The notes under the pieces are model-generated. The model was not told the origin of the DNA and did not search any database. It worked only from the letters and a program-made list of their open reading frames with translations. The position numbers and the translations under genes were made by a program. This document shows, piece after piece, positions 11,892 through 22,419 of a stretch of DNA of 64,000 nucleotides (the first letter of the stretch is position 1; each line of letters opens with the position of its first letter). Origin of the DNA: Halocaridina rubra (Eukaryota > Arthropoda > Malacostraca > Decapoda > Atyidae); contig JAXCGZ010015134.1 in the NCBI GenBank assembly GCA_037179515.1, positions 139,339 to 203,338 on the forward strand, in the 5' to 3' direction.

Positions 11892-12675
11892 TGCAAAGAT
11901 TGTGAAGAAAGTAAAAAACGAGAACAATGGTAGAGAACTTCAGGAGGATCTAAATAATCTGCATGAGTGGTCAGAAAAGTGGCTAATGAAATTCAATGCT
12001 TCAAAATGTAAGGTAATGAGAATTGGTACAAGTGCAAGAAGGCCCAAGTTTGACTACTCAGTGGCTGGAGTACAACTTCAAGAGACAGAAAATGAGAGAG
12101 ATCTAGGAGTAAACATACTGGCAGATTTGTCTCCAGAAATACATATAAATGGCATAGTTAGGGCAGCATATGCATTCTTATCAAATGTAAGGGTAGCCTT
12201 CAGGCACATGGACAAGGAAATGTTCAGAAATATTTATGTAACCTATGTGAGGCCAAAACTCGAATATGCAGCCCCCTTTTGGAATCCGCAATTGAAAAAG
12301 CACATAGCTAAGCTTGAAAAAGTTCAAAGACATGCCACGAAACTGGTGCCAGAAATACGCAATCTCAGTTATGATGAGAGGCTGAGGGAATTAGACTTAC
12401 CATCACTGGAAGCTAGAAGAGTGAGGGGGGATATGGTGACAGTCTTTAAATTCCTTCATGGTTATCATAGAGGGGATAGGGATCGATATTTTGATATGGC
12501 TGGCTCTAGAACTAGAGGTCATAGTTTGAAGCTTCGTAAGAAAACTTCTTTGCAGGATGTAAGGAAATACTTCTTCAGTGTAAGAGTAGTTGATAATTGG
12601 AATTGGCTAAGCGAGGAGGTAGTTAATGCTATCTCAATCCATAGTTTTAAGGACAGGTATGATAAGTATCACTAA
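11857..12675 (+). pseudogene. LINE-A copy 1 ORF2 C-terminal part (RT motif C to end)
   Basis: A 272-codon frame beginning just after the 26-bp deletion. It carries motif C FADDAK with both aspartates, the thumb region (WLMKFNASKCKVM, NERDLGVNI), YVRPKLEYAAPFWNP, LEKVQRHATKLV, LRELDLPSLEARR, RGDMVTVFKFLHG, TRGHSLKLRKK and NWNWLSEEVV. The series closely follows the conserved C-terminal region of CR1/L2-clade reverse transcriptases. It ends 91 bp before the tail repeats. No RNase H domain follows, as expected for this clade. Confidence 0.9.
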
Positions 12676-12893
12676 GTATAAAATGGAACCGATCAGGAGA
12701 CAAGAAGATACGAGCTTTGGACTCTTTCCCGTAAACACAATCAGGTAATCACAATTAGGTAATCACTGAGTCACTAAATAGCACTTATATGGAGATATAA
12801 AAATTCGGTGTGAAGCTTAATTAAAAGTTTTTCTCTTTTTTTTTTCCTCTTTCTCGTCTTCTTTCTATATTCTGTGAGAGGGAGAACATAAAA

Positions 12894-13971
12894 ATGACGC
12901 CATCTCTGTCCCAAACCTCTCCCATCCATGGGTCAGTAGGAGGGGTAGCCATCAGGAGACTCAAACAGAAAATCAAGAATTTAGAGGAAATGGTTATAAG
13001 CCTTGATGATAAAATTCAGAATATGGATGGAGAAATGAAAGAGAATGAAACACTCAGAGAGCAAATAAGATCTTTGGAGGAAGCAATAAAGCACAAGGGC
13101 AGGAGAGAAAGGAACTAGAAAAAAGAATAAAGAAGCTGGAAGGGGAAAAGAGTCAACTAGAATCTAGACTTTCTAAACAAGAAGATAAAAACAAACAGCT
13201 GAATGACAACCTAAAGGAATTAGATGTTAGTTTACTGCTCTCTTCTGAGAGAGACGAGATTGCTGCTTGGAATGTCCAGATTAAGGAAAACATTGAACAG
13301 TTCAGAAAAGAGTTCCAGGAGCTGAATATGGAAAATGATGCCATGAAAACTTCCTTTGCTGATGCACTAAAGGGGAATGTGGCAGTAAAAGAGGCTGTAA
13401 AGGTGGTGGCACTGGAAAACATACAAACAGTTGACTATAAAGAGACAGTAATCGAAAAAATGAAAGATGTTGTGATGGAAAGGACAAACCCACTCATCAG
13501 ACAGGCACTTGATAAGGAGAAGACAGTGGTAATCTCAGGCATAAGCGAGTCCCAGGAGCCAACATGGCAGGGGAGACTTGAAGAAAATAAAGCTAGGGTT
13601 GTAGACCTGATAAGAAAGCTTGGAGTAGTATGTGGTCCTGAGGATATTGTAAACATACACCAACTAGGTAAATATTCGAGGGAAGGAAAGCCGAGACCAA
13701 CAAAAGTAACCTTTGAGAGAGGGGAAACATGTAGGGAAATATTGTTGAGAAAAAAAGTCTAAAAGACCTTCAAGAATTCAAAGAAGTGTTCATTAGACAA
13801 TACAGAACACAGGAAGAGATGGGAAAGATCAAAAACTTGTTGCAAGAGGCAAGAAGGTTAAATGATGAAAGAAATGAAGAAGAGAAGAAAAATTTTCATT
13901 ACAGAGTTCTTCCAGACAAAGGGGAGATAAAGAAGATAATGACAGAAGATCAGGGGATGGGGCCTCATTAA
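12894..13971 (+). pseudogene. LINE-A copy 2 ORF1 (two frameshifts)
   Basis: ATG at 12,894 (MTPSLSQ...) aligns along its whole length with the intact 359-residue ORF1 at 25,245-26,324. A single missing A near 13,087 ends the first frame at codon 74. A second missing A, in the A-run near 13,752, ends the middle frame (13,328-13,762), and the last part is open at 13,786-13,971. The N-terminal half is a long charged coiled coil; the C-terminal half holds the RRM-like region. The ORF1 stop TAA is at 13,969-13,971. The -1 slippery heptamer AAATTTT is at 13,890-13,896. Confidence 0.88.
13890..13896 (+). promoter_or_regulatory. Candidate -1 ribosomal frameshift heptamer (copy 2)
   Basis: A-AAT-TTT in zero frame of ORF1, 13 nt after the last ORF2-frame stop (TGA, 13,875-13,877) and 73 nt before the ORF1 stop. 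Eleven nucleotides downstream, TCTTCC (13,908) can pair with GGGAGA (13,922) across an 8-nt loop; in copy 1 the second strand is GGAAGA, giving full Watson-Crick pairing. The stem is short, so structural support is weak. Confidence 0.45.
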
Positions 13972-16762
13972 GATTGTTATACAAAAATGCTGATGGATTA
14001 GCTGGTAAGGCAGTAAAATTAAAAGATAGGATTCACAACAGTAAGGCAGATATAGTAGCAATTACAGAGACTAAGTTGAGTGAGGACATAAACAGTGTCA
14101 CAGTTTTTCCTAAGGGTTTCAGAATACTAAGGATTGAAAGATCTGAGAGGACTGGTGGAGGGATAGCACTGCTCATAAGTGAAAGGATTCAAGTCGAAGA
14201 AATAAACTTGGCTATAGAAAGTGAGTTCAGGGAATTTCTTGTTGCTCGCATAAATACTGGGTCAGAGAGCATTATAATAACTGTTGTATACAACCCACCA
14301 AGGAACCAAAATAGGCTTGAAGTTTATGAGGAAAGTCATATAGGTACTATTGAAGTCATAAACTCAGTTGTTAACATGGCACGGGGGAAAAAAATGTAGG
14401 ATTTTGATTTTGGGAGACTTTAATCATAAAGAGATAGATTGGATAAATCTTGACCCACACAGTGGTGAGGACTCATTCGGGGCAAGATTCCTAGATTGCG
14501 TACAAGGGAATTTCCTACACCAACATGTAATGGAACCAACGAGGGCCAGGAGTGGGGATGAGCCATCACTACTTGATCTAGTGTTCACAGATAATGTGTT
14601 GGATTTTGAAAAAATTGAATATGAACCACCAATTGGAAAGAGTGACCACTGTGTGTTGTTGATGGAGTATATCATTGAAGATATTCTTCCTGAGAGTAGA
14701 AGCACTGAGGACATGAGGAGGAACTATCGGAAAGGAGATTACATCAAAATGAATGAGCTTTTTGCAGTTATTGACTGGAGAACCTTATTTTACAACAAAT
14801 CTGTACAAGAAATGTATGACATCTTTTGTGAGAAATATGGGAAGATAGTAGATTGCTGCATACCTGTCACCAAAGTAGGGTGTAAAAGAGCTAAGGAGTG
14901 GAGAGACAAATGCTGGAAAAGGTATAGGAGGAGAAAAAATGCAAATGCCTGGCAAACCTACAAAAGAGCAAGAAATGACTACCTAAGTAAAAGGAGAGAG
15001 GCAGAGAGAGACTATGAGAGGGACATTACCAGGAAGTGCTAAAGAAAATCCCAAGCTTTTCCACAGCTTTATCAGAGGAAAACTGAAGGTAAAAGAACAG
15101 GTTTTAAGGCTAAAGAGAGCGGATGGAAGCATCACTGAGACGGATGAAGAGATCTGCAAAGAATTGAGCAAGGAGTTTCAGTCAGTATTTACAGTAGAAA
15201 ATACCCAACCCCCTCAGATTGCAGTGATAGAAGCTCAAGGGCCGGTATTAGAGAACATCAACCTTACAGCCACAGAGGTATGCAAAGCGCTGATGGATTT
15301 AGATGTTCATAAAGCTACAGGTCCTGATGACATATCCCCTCATGTGCTTAAAAAATGCGCAAACTCAATATCAGTGGCACTAAGTATCATATTTAAGGAG
15401 TCACTGGAGTCGGGGGAGATTCCAAGATGCTGGAAACAAGCAAATGTGATACCTATCTTCAAAAAGGGAAGGAGGGATATGGCTCTGAACTAAAGACCAG
15501 TTTCCTTGACCAGCATAGTTTGCAAAGTTATGGAGAAACTACTAAGGAAACATATCTCTCTTCACTTGGAATCCTTCAACTTTTTGTCAGTGAGGCAACA
15601 TGGCTTCAGAGAAGGTAGATCAACAGTAACAAACTTATTAGAATTTTATGATGAGGTAAGCCAAATCTTACAGGAAAGAGAGGGCTGGGCAGATTGCATA
15701 TTCCTAGACTTCCAGAAAGCGTTTGACACTGTTCCACATGGGAGACTTATTAGGAAGCTGCAATCAATGGCTAGAATAGGTGGAAATGTTTTGGAATGGA
15801 TAAAAACTTACTTAGAAGGAAGGGAACAGAGGGTTAGAGTAAGACACTCAGTGTCTGAATGGAGAAGAGTTAGTAGTGGAGTTCCACAGGGTTCAGTTTT
15901 AGGGCCACTTTTGTTCCTTGTATATGTAAATGACCTACCAGAGTCTGTAAATTCATTCATGAATATGTTTGCAGATTATGCAAAGATTGTGAAGAAAGTA
16001 AAAAACGAGAACAATGGTAGAGAACTTCAGGAGGATCTAAATAATCTGCATGAGTGGTCAGAAAAGTGGCTAATGAAATTCAATGCTTCAAAATGTAAGG
16101 TAATGAGAATGGGTACAAGTGCAAGAAGGCCCAAGCTTGACTACTCGGTGGCTGGAGTACAACTTCAAGAGACAGAAAATGAGAGAGATCTAGGAGTAAA
16201 CATACTGGCAGATTTGTCTCCAGAAATACATATAAATGGCATAGTAAGGGCAGCATATGCATTCTTATCAAATGTAAGGGTAGCCTTCAGGCACATGGAC
16301 AAGGAAATGTTCAGAAATATTTATGTAACCTATGTGAGGCCAAAACTCGAATATGCAGCCCCCTTTTGGAATCCGCACTTGAAAAAGCACATAGCTAAGC
16401 TTGAAAAAGTTCAGAGACATGCCACAAAACTGGTGCCAGAAATACGCAATCTCAGTTATGATGAGAGGCTGAGGGAATTAGACTTACCATCACTGGAAGC
16501 TAGAAGAGTGAGGGGGGATATGGTGACAGTCTTTAAATTCTTTCATGGTTATGATAGAGTGGATAGGGCTCGATATTTTGATATGGCTGGCTCTAGAACT
16601 AGAGGTCATAGTTTGAAGCTTCGTAAGAAAACTTCTTTGCAGGATGTAAGGAAATACTTTTTCAGTGTAAGAGTAGTTGATAATTGGAATTGGCTAAGCG
16701 AGGAGGTAGTTAATGCTATCTCAATCCATAGTTTTAAGGACAGGTATGATAAGTATGACTAA
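13896..16762 (+). pseudogene. LINE-A copy 2 ORF2 (broken; RT motif C mutated)
   Basis: The ORF2 frame is open from 13,878, just after a TGA at 13,875-13,877, but has no ATG before the endonuclease core. Defects in order: a 12-base G5A7 tract shifting frame near 14,390; an in-frame loss of 12 codons at TKVG-CKRAKEW (14,876); an extra T near 15,036; TAT to TAA near 15,492; and motif C FADD changed to FADY near 15,975, which removes a catalytic metal-binding aspartate. The longest intact piece, 15,506-16,762, covers RT motifs 1-7 and the C-terminal region. Confidence 0.9.
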
Positions 16763-16853
16763 GTATAAAATGGAACTGATGAGGAGACGGGAAGATACGA
16801 GCTTTGGGCTCTTTCCCGTAAACACAATTAGGTAATCACAATTAGGTAATCAC

Positions 16854-18567
16854 ACAGTGTAGTGTCCTCAGTGTGATACTGTTTGCTATAGCCATAGACT
16901 ACATTACCAAACAAATTCCATGTGAGGTTGAGTGTAGCCTATATGTTGATGAGTTTGCCATCACTTACAAGTCAAATCGAATCTCCTTCTTTGAGAGGCA
17001 CCTTCAGACTGCAGTTGATAATATTACCAAGTGGACAGTGAAAAGACGCATGCGAATTTCCATACAGAAGAGTGTTATGGTGAACTTTAACCCCCATATA
17101 ACTTTGAGTGGTAACCCCATTACTAGGACCTCAGAGGTGGGGTGCCTTGGACTTTACTTTGATAAAATGCTGACATGGAATGCGCATATCAGGCACCTGC
17201 AGGAAAGCTGTCTCTCAGCGGTGAATTTAATTAAGCTCTTATCACATCTTTATTGGTGCGCAGACAGGAAATCACTGGAAGTCATATTCGACGCATTGGT
17301 CTTGTCCAGGGTTTGGTATGGTAGCCAGGTTTATGGCTCAGTAAAACTCACAGTATTAAAGAGATTGGATCCTATTATTAACCAGTGTTGGAGGGCATGT
17401 TGGGGTCCCTTTCGGTCAAGTCCGAAAACCAATGTCTATGTTAAATCTGGCCATTTACCCCATTCATATATTATAGACCAAGACGTTTTGAAACAGCTTT
17501 TTAAGGTGCAATCCTCAGTTGACTCTGCAACATACCTTAGTGTTACCCAGGAGTGGCCCCTAGATGCCCCTGCTCTGTTGCCACCTTTTGTGGGGAAGAG
17601 AGCACAAATCCTGCAGAACGAATATCTTTTCCTAGATGAACCAATAAAACATGTTGCTTCCCAGATATTCCCCCATGGCAGTTACCCATAATACCCGTAT
17701 GCCCTATGAATGCTCCCAAACACTCCTTACCTGAGGAGCAAGTTCATTCAAGCTTCTTCGCTCATGCTGAGGAATGCCATGCACAGACTGTCCCATATAC
17801 ACAGATGGGTCTAAGATTGAAGCATTGGTGGCATATGCAGCAATTTTCCCACATAAGACCATTCGAGGGAAACTACACCATTAAGCATCCATCTTTACAG
17901 CTGAACTGGTGGCAGTCATGCTTTCAGTTAAGGAAATTTTTACTTACCAAGACACTCAGAATAGCAAGTATGCAATTTATGTTGACTCCCAAAGTGTGTT
18001 GAAGATCATCACAAATATATATACATTGCATCCCATTGTGACAGAAATACACAAGTGGTAGTATAGATCATCTGTAAGGAAAGTGCGTCAACTTTGCTAG
18101 GTTCCCTCTCACGGAGGGATTGCCGGAAATGAAAAAGCCAATATAGAGGCAAAAAGTGCTTCGAGGTCTCCCACCTTCAAGGAGGGTTTGGAACCGATCC
18201 CTTTTATGGATATGTACTACCGTATTCGGGAGGCAATATTTAATAGATGGCAAGAAAGTTGGGACTTCCTGGAATATAATAATAATAAACTCAGAGAAAT
18301 TAAAAAGACAATTTGTAGGTGGGAGACCTCCTGTCATTGAAAAAGAAAAGTTGAAACAGCACTCGCAAGATTATGCATTGGGCACACTAAATTTATCCAT
18401 GCATATCTGATCTCTGGAGAACGTAATAGACCAGTATGTGAAAGATTCAATGCTCTACTAACAGTTAAACATGTCTTGATAAACAGTAGATAATACAGAA
18501 CTACCAGACGTGAGTGCTTTGGTGCACAAAATTTAAACCTATCTCTGATGCTTGCAGAATCAGATGT
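16854..18567 (+). mobile_element. LINE-B, 3' third (RT C-terminus, RNase H)
   Basis: Continuation of the element interrupted at 9,364. The sequence resumes at CSVLSVILFAIAI, the second half of RT motif B. It runs through the RT thumb, an RNase H domain and a short Cys/His tail, and is cut off near 18,567 where a LINE-D fragment in the opposite orientation starts. No poly(A) or tail repeat is seen, so the true 3' end is probably missing. Confidence 0.85.
16873..18500 (+). pseudogene. LINE-B ORF2 C-terminal half: RT motif C, thumb, RNase H
   Basis: An open frame of 272 codons (16,873-17,691) reads VECSLYVDEFAI (motif C, YVDD altered to YVDE), ERHLQTAVDNITKW, KSVMVNFN, GLYFDKMLTWNAHI, CADRKSLEVIFDALVLSR and YGSQVYGS. 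RNase H follows with stops: YAAIFPHK and SIFTAELVAVML (catalytic E), then IYVDSQSVLKII (catalytic D), then VPSHGGIAGNEKA (about 17,823-18,140). A degenerate PVCERFNALLTVKH segment near 18,420-18,470 resembles the terminal zinc-binding block of I-type LINEs. RNase H removes the RNA strand of the hybrid; its presence argues for the I superfamily over strict Jockey. Confidence 0.85.
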
Positions 18568-18985
18568 GTTTTCTTTTAAAAGAAGAAGGTTGAGGACAAG
18601 GCAGTGATGAGGTAATATCACACAAAGGAAAACTACAGACAGAAAAAACAGTCAAAGTACAGGGGACCCAGAGATATGGAGGACTAAGCCCTGAGATGAC
18701 GATAGATCTAATTTTTGAAGGATGATAGGTCATAAGCATTAGGAAAGTCAGAATGAAGAAGAGACCAGAGTCTGGAGGTAGAAGGGAAGAAGCAGTCGCT
18801 GCACCGACCATTCCGCGAGCTACAAATCTCCACACTGTACCTGTGAGATGAAGCCACTTGGGGAGTATCACGCAGCCTCTGCAGTGGGGGAGGGGTGCAA
18901 CTTGCCAACTCATCAGAGCAGCGATGAAAGTAGTAGCAATAGAAAAGAGAAAGGGAATATACCTTACAGAGTGTGGGGGGGGTTT
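18568..18985 (-). mobile_element. LINE-D 3'-end fragment
   Basis: Read on the minus strand, this matches the 3' part of the LINE at 53,790-54,700. Both contain the DNA equivalents of LTGTVWRFVARG, VGAATASS, LPPDSG and [10 protein letters not shown] in the same frame and order, followed by an AAGG(C)AAGG-rich 3' UTR on the opposite strand. The 5' part is missing. It lies end to end with truncated LINE-B. Confidence 0.75.
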
Positions 18986-21026
18986 AGGATGCTAGAGTGT
19001 TGTTAAGATTCTGTTTTACTAAGGGGACTCAAAGTACCGAGCTCGGTTAAGAGCTCACAAACAGACAGGACAGATATTTGTACTTGAACACCCCATTTAT
19101 ATCACCATTAGTCGGTTAAATGAAACTCAGAATTCAACTTTCTTTTAATTTTGGAAATGCAATGACATTAAAAGAATTGAATTAAATTTCTCAAATTAAA
19201 TTTTATGAAATGCTGCCTCGAATCCCGGAGGAGGTGAGTATGAGTTCGTTTCCCGGCACCACGGACGTATGCCAAGACTTTGGCCTCAACTCGATGATTA
19301 CCTCTGTCACACAGGCAGAGTAGAATACAGGACACTGCAATTTCAGAAACAGAAATGACACACTGTTTATAATGGGAAACTGAAAGCATGAGCACACATA
19401 TAATGAGTTTCCAATGCCATTCTACTGGATGAATATATATAGGTTATTCACAGCTAACCAGAAATATTTATGCTACCATAATAGCATACAAAACATTAAT
19501 TCTTTACTGGTTTTAAAGAAAATAATATATTCACAATAAATGAAGAATAAGCAAGACAAATACAGTACTGTATGTATTCCTTAAATTGTGGGCAACCACA
19601 AAAGTTGCAAGGCTTATTCCTGATATGCAATTAATATGGTAAAACACTCTATTTAGGATAAAGGAAGAATCTACGAGATAAATACAGTATTCATTCACTT
19701 TTAGTTATCAAGAACTTTGCAATGAAAAAAAAGGGTGCAAAACCACCTTTTGAGGTATTTGCAACTTATAACTCAAAACACTTTATCCCCAACATATGAA
19801 GAATTAGCAAGATAAATACGGTATGCATTCATTAAATTGTGGTTAACAAGAAATATTTGCATAGCCAACTGAAAAAAATTACCTTTTGAATATTTGCAAT
19901 TTTGTTTTTTGGCAAATAGCTTTATTGACGAGTTTTTGAAGTAAAACACTTTATTTACGATGATAGAAAGGGGTGAAATGAAATTAGAATTTATTAGGAA
20001 GAGAGATAGATTTTTACGGGCTCATAACCAGTCTTCAGAGGATGAGATTTTCGTTTATCACATTCAGTGAAAAGAAACTTCTCAGCAATATATATCAGCT
20101 GTAATTTACAGGTTAAGGAATTAACTTTGGCATGTGAGATTCCAGTGTGGTAATCTACAAAATTTCGTGTGACTGGGAATGGAATCTGAGAATAGAAATC
20201 CATAAGATTTATCCAGTAACGAATGTAACTAATTCTCGAAAATAAACCAATTTGCTTGACCCACGAGCTTTACCATACACTATCCCTCACCTTGTTGTGC
20301 TAGATGAATTCCTTGTTGTGCTAGATGAATTCCTGTGAAGATGCCACGTAAAAAGATTTTAAATAAACTTAGACTACCCAGGCGAGATGTTGCCTCTGGG
20401 CAGTCTCGGCGCCAAAAGAGAGCGTCTCCTTGTTCCTCGTGACGTCATCTGTAGGAGACATTCCTAGAGCAGTAATTGGCTCTGATATCATTTTAAGGAC
20501 TATTTTAGTGGTGGTCCCTGGCAGGCAATTATAGCAGAGATGCAAGGGAGAGACAGTATTTTTAGGTGCAACAAGTGGAAGCAAATAAAATAAAACGAGA
20601 AATAATAATGAAAAGTTAGGTTACTGGATTTAATCTCTCTTAATTTTCTTGGCTCGTAGCAGACGGAAAAATAGGAGCAGCCTTTATATTGGGGCTATAC
20701 TTCTACATGTACAAGAAGAGTAAATAAGCTATATTTGCAATTAGCTATAAGCTAAAATACAAATTGCAAATAATCATAATCTGCGAAAGTCAAGAAGTGG
20801 GAATTAATTTTTTTAGTTAGAAAATAACAGTTATGTTACTAATTTATTTGCTAAGGCATCTAACAGCCTCTGTTGACATTGAGTGAATCTGTCACACAGC
20901 GACTAACTAAAACCAATTCCCATTTCGGTTTTTCTTTGCTTCCCTCTCCAAATTATTTTCCTTTCCTGGGGAAGAATGCCTTCAGGGTGATGATCCCCAT
21001 CTTTGTTTCAAGTCAATTCAATGACT
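18986..21026. other. No gene; AT-rich spacer with decayed tandem repeats
   Basis: No coding signal. Three diverged ~125-130-bp units occur at about 19,500-19,975; each contains AACACTTTAT, then GAAGAAT.AGCAAGA, then TAAATAC.GTAT.CATTCA, then a (G)GTTAACAA block. A separate perfect 22-bp direct duplication (CCTTGTTGTGCTAGATGAAT core) lies at 20,292-20,335. A run resembling 3' flanking sequence with a (AAT)-rich stretch occurs near 20,590-20,620. Confidence 0.5.
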
Positions 21027-21893
21027 CCAACCCTCTATTCCCTTCCTTCTAAGTAAGTTTTTATCCATTCCAAAACATTTCCACCTATTCTCGCCATTGC
21101 TTTCAGTTTCTTAATAAGTCTCCCATTGGGACTGTGTCAAATGCTTTCTGAAAGCATAGGAATATACAATCTGTCCAGCCCTCCCTTTCCTGTAAGATTT
21201 GGCATACCTTATCATAAACTTCTAATAATATTATTACTGTTGATCTACCTTCTGTGAAGCGATGTCTCACTGACAAAAAGTTGAAGGATTACAAGTGAAG
21301 AGAGATGAATTTTCTTAGTAGTTTCTCCTCAACTTTGCCAACTATACTGGTCAAGGAAACAGGTCTATTGGTTAGAGCTGTATCCCTCCTTCCCTTTTTG
21401 AAATTAGGTACCATGTTAGCTTGTTTACAGCTTCATAGAATCTCCCAAGATTCCAGTGACTTTTCAAGTATGATACATAGTGATGCAGATATTGATTTAG
21501 CGCATTTCTTAAGTACATAAGGGGATTTATCATCAGGACCTGTAGCTTTTTGGGCATCTAACTCCATCAGCGCTTTGATACCTCTGTGGCTGGAAAGATG
21601 ATTTTTTTTAATACCGGTGCTTGAGCTCCTATTTCTGCAGTCTGAGGGGTGGGGTATTTTCTGCTGTAAATACTGACTGAAACTCATTCAATCTTTGCAG
21701 ATCTCTTTATCTGTCTTGGTGATGCCTCCATTCACACTCTTTAGCTTTAAAGCCTTTTGTTTTACCTTCAGTTTTCCTATGAAAAGCTGTGGAAAAGTTT
21801 GGGATTTTCTTTAGCCCTCCTGGTGATATCCCTTTCATAGTCCCTCTCTGCCTCTCTTCTTTTACTTAGGTAATCATTTCTTGCTCTTTGGCA
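21027..21893 (-). mobile_element. LINE-A old internal ORF2 fragment
   Basis: Antisense ORF2 of LINE-A from the segment after motif A back to the region before the RT core (the RDYERDITR equivalent near 21,840). Minus-strand codons include KALMELDAQKATGPDDKSPYVLKKCAKSISASL, in an 84-codon frame at 21,433-21,687. It is clearly more diverged than the copy starting at 22,343. Both ends are truncated, and its left end lies in TCCATTCCAAAACATTTCC, an ORF2-internal point. Confidence 0.8.
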
Positions 21894-22342
21894 GAAGTGA
21901 TTGGAGCTATGTTAAGAGGAAGACCTAGAATGAGATGAATGGATGGCATGAACAGGGCACTGAATGCATGTGGAAAGTCAGTAGAGCAGGAAAGTGTGTG
22001 AGCAAGAGGTAGAAATAAATGGAGGAAGATTGTGCATAGGTGACATGGCCCAAAAGGATTTCTCGCACCTGCTGGCTCAGTGAACTGTGATGGATGGGTG
22101 TGAGGGGAGTTGCAATGTGATGGAGCGGTGGGGGTAATCCAGCTGCGGCTCTCAGGCCGCAGTGTAGAATATTCTTGCCCACCTACCTTATGTGTGACTG
22201 AAGCAGGGTGGAAGGGGGGAATGTGGCTATCCTTTATTACCAAGGAGCTAAACTGAGTGGTTAAGGTATGTGTTGATCAAGGTGAATGCAAGTTTCTTAG
22301 CGCGACCACCCCTATTATAAGAGGTAATGAGCCTATTTATAT
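21894..22342 (+). mobile_element. RTE-like LINE 3' fragment
   Basis: Near 21,915 the plus strand reads LRGRPRMRWMDGMNRALNAC, then ARGRNKWRKIV, the same C-terminal block as the RTE-like element at 30,432-31,666 (RGRSRFGWMDGVRRALND, ARNRNKWRAIV). About 250 bp of untranslated sequence follows to the edge of the LINE-A copy at 22,343. It is a short, old 3' fragment with one stop. Confidence 0.65.
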
Positions 22343-22419
22343 GTGATTACCTAATTGTGTTTACGGGAAAGAGCCCAAAGCTCGCATCTTCCCGTCTCCT
22401 GGTCGGTTCAATTTTATAC

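Larger units (their letters stand above)
9365..12766 (+). mobile_element. LINE-A copy 1, 5'-truncated with a snap-back 5' end
   Basis: A CR1/L2-like LINE truncated inside ORF1. Its outer 5' end is an inverted copy of its own first bases: 9,365-9,413 is the exact reverse complement of 9,423-9,471, with a 9-bp loop. It then runs through ORF1, ORF2, a short 3' UTR (TATAAAATGG, CCCGTAAACAC) and two 14-bp tail units (ACAATCAGGTAATC, ACAATTAGGTAATC). The next base after the tail begins the 5' end of copy 2. Compared with copies 2 and 3, it has a 26-bp deletion between the VYVNDLPE block and the FADD motif. Confidence 0.93.
12767..16853 (+). mobile_element. LINE-A copy 2, full length (~4.09 kb)
   Basis: This copy starts TGAGTCACTAAATAGCAC, the same 5' terminus as the minus-strand copy ending at 26,448, so both are probably full length. 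It has a ~125-bp 5' UTR rich in pyrimidines, ORF1, overlapping ORF2, and two perfect 14-bp tail units ACAATTAGGTAATC. Its first base follows directly on the tail of copy 1, with no target duplication or filler between them. On the right it abuts LINE-B RT (SVLS). Point defects in both ORFs make it inactive today. Confidence 0.93.

Noticed and set aside
14780..14900. A LINE-A-encoded extra domain between endonuclease and RT (basic RYRRRKN region)
   Set aside because: The basic stretch is present in all copies and is the ordinary linker of CR1/L2-type ORF2, not a separate domain.
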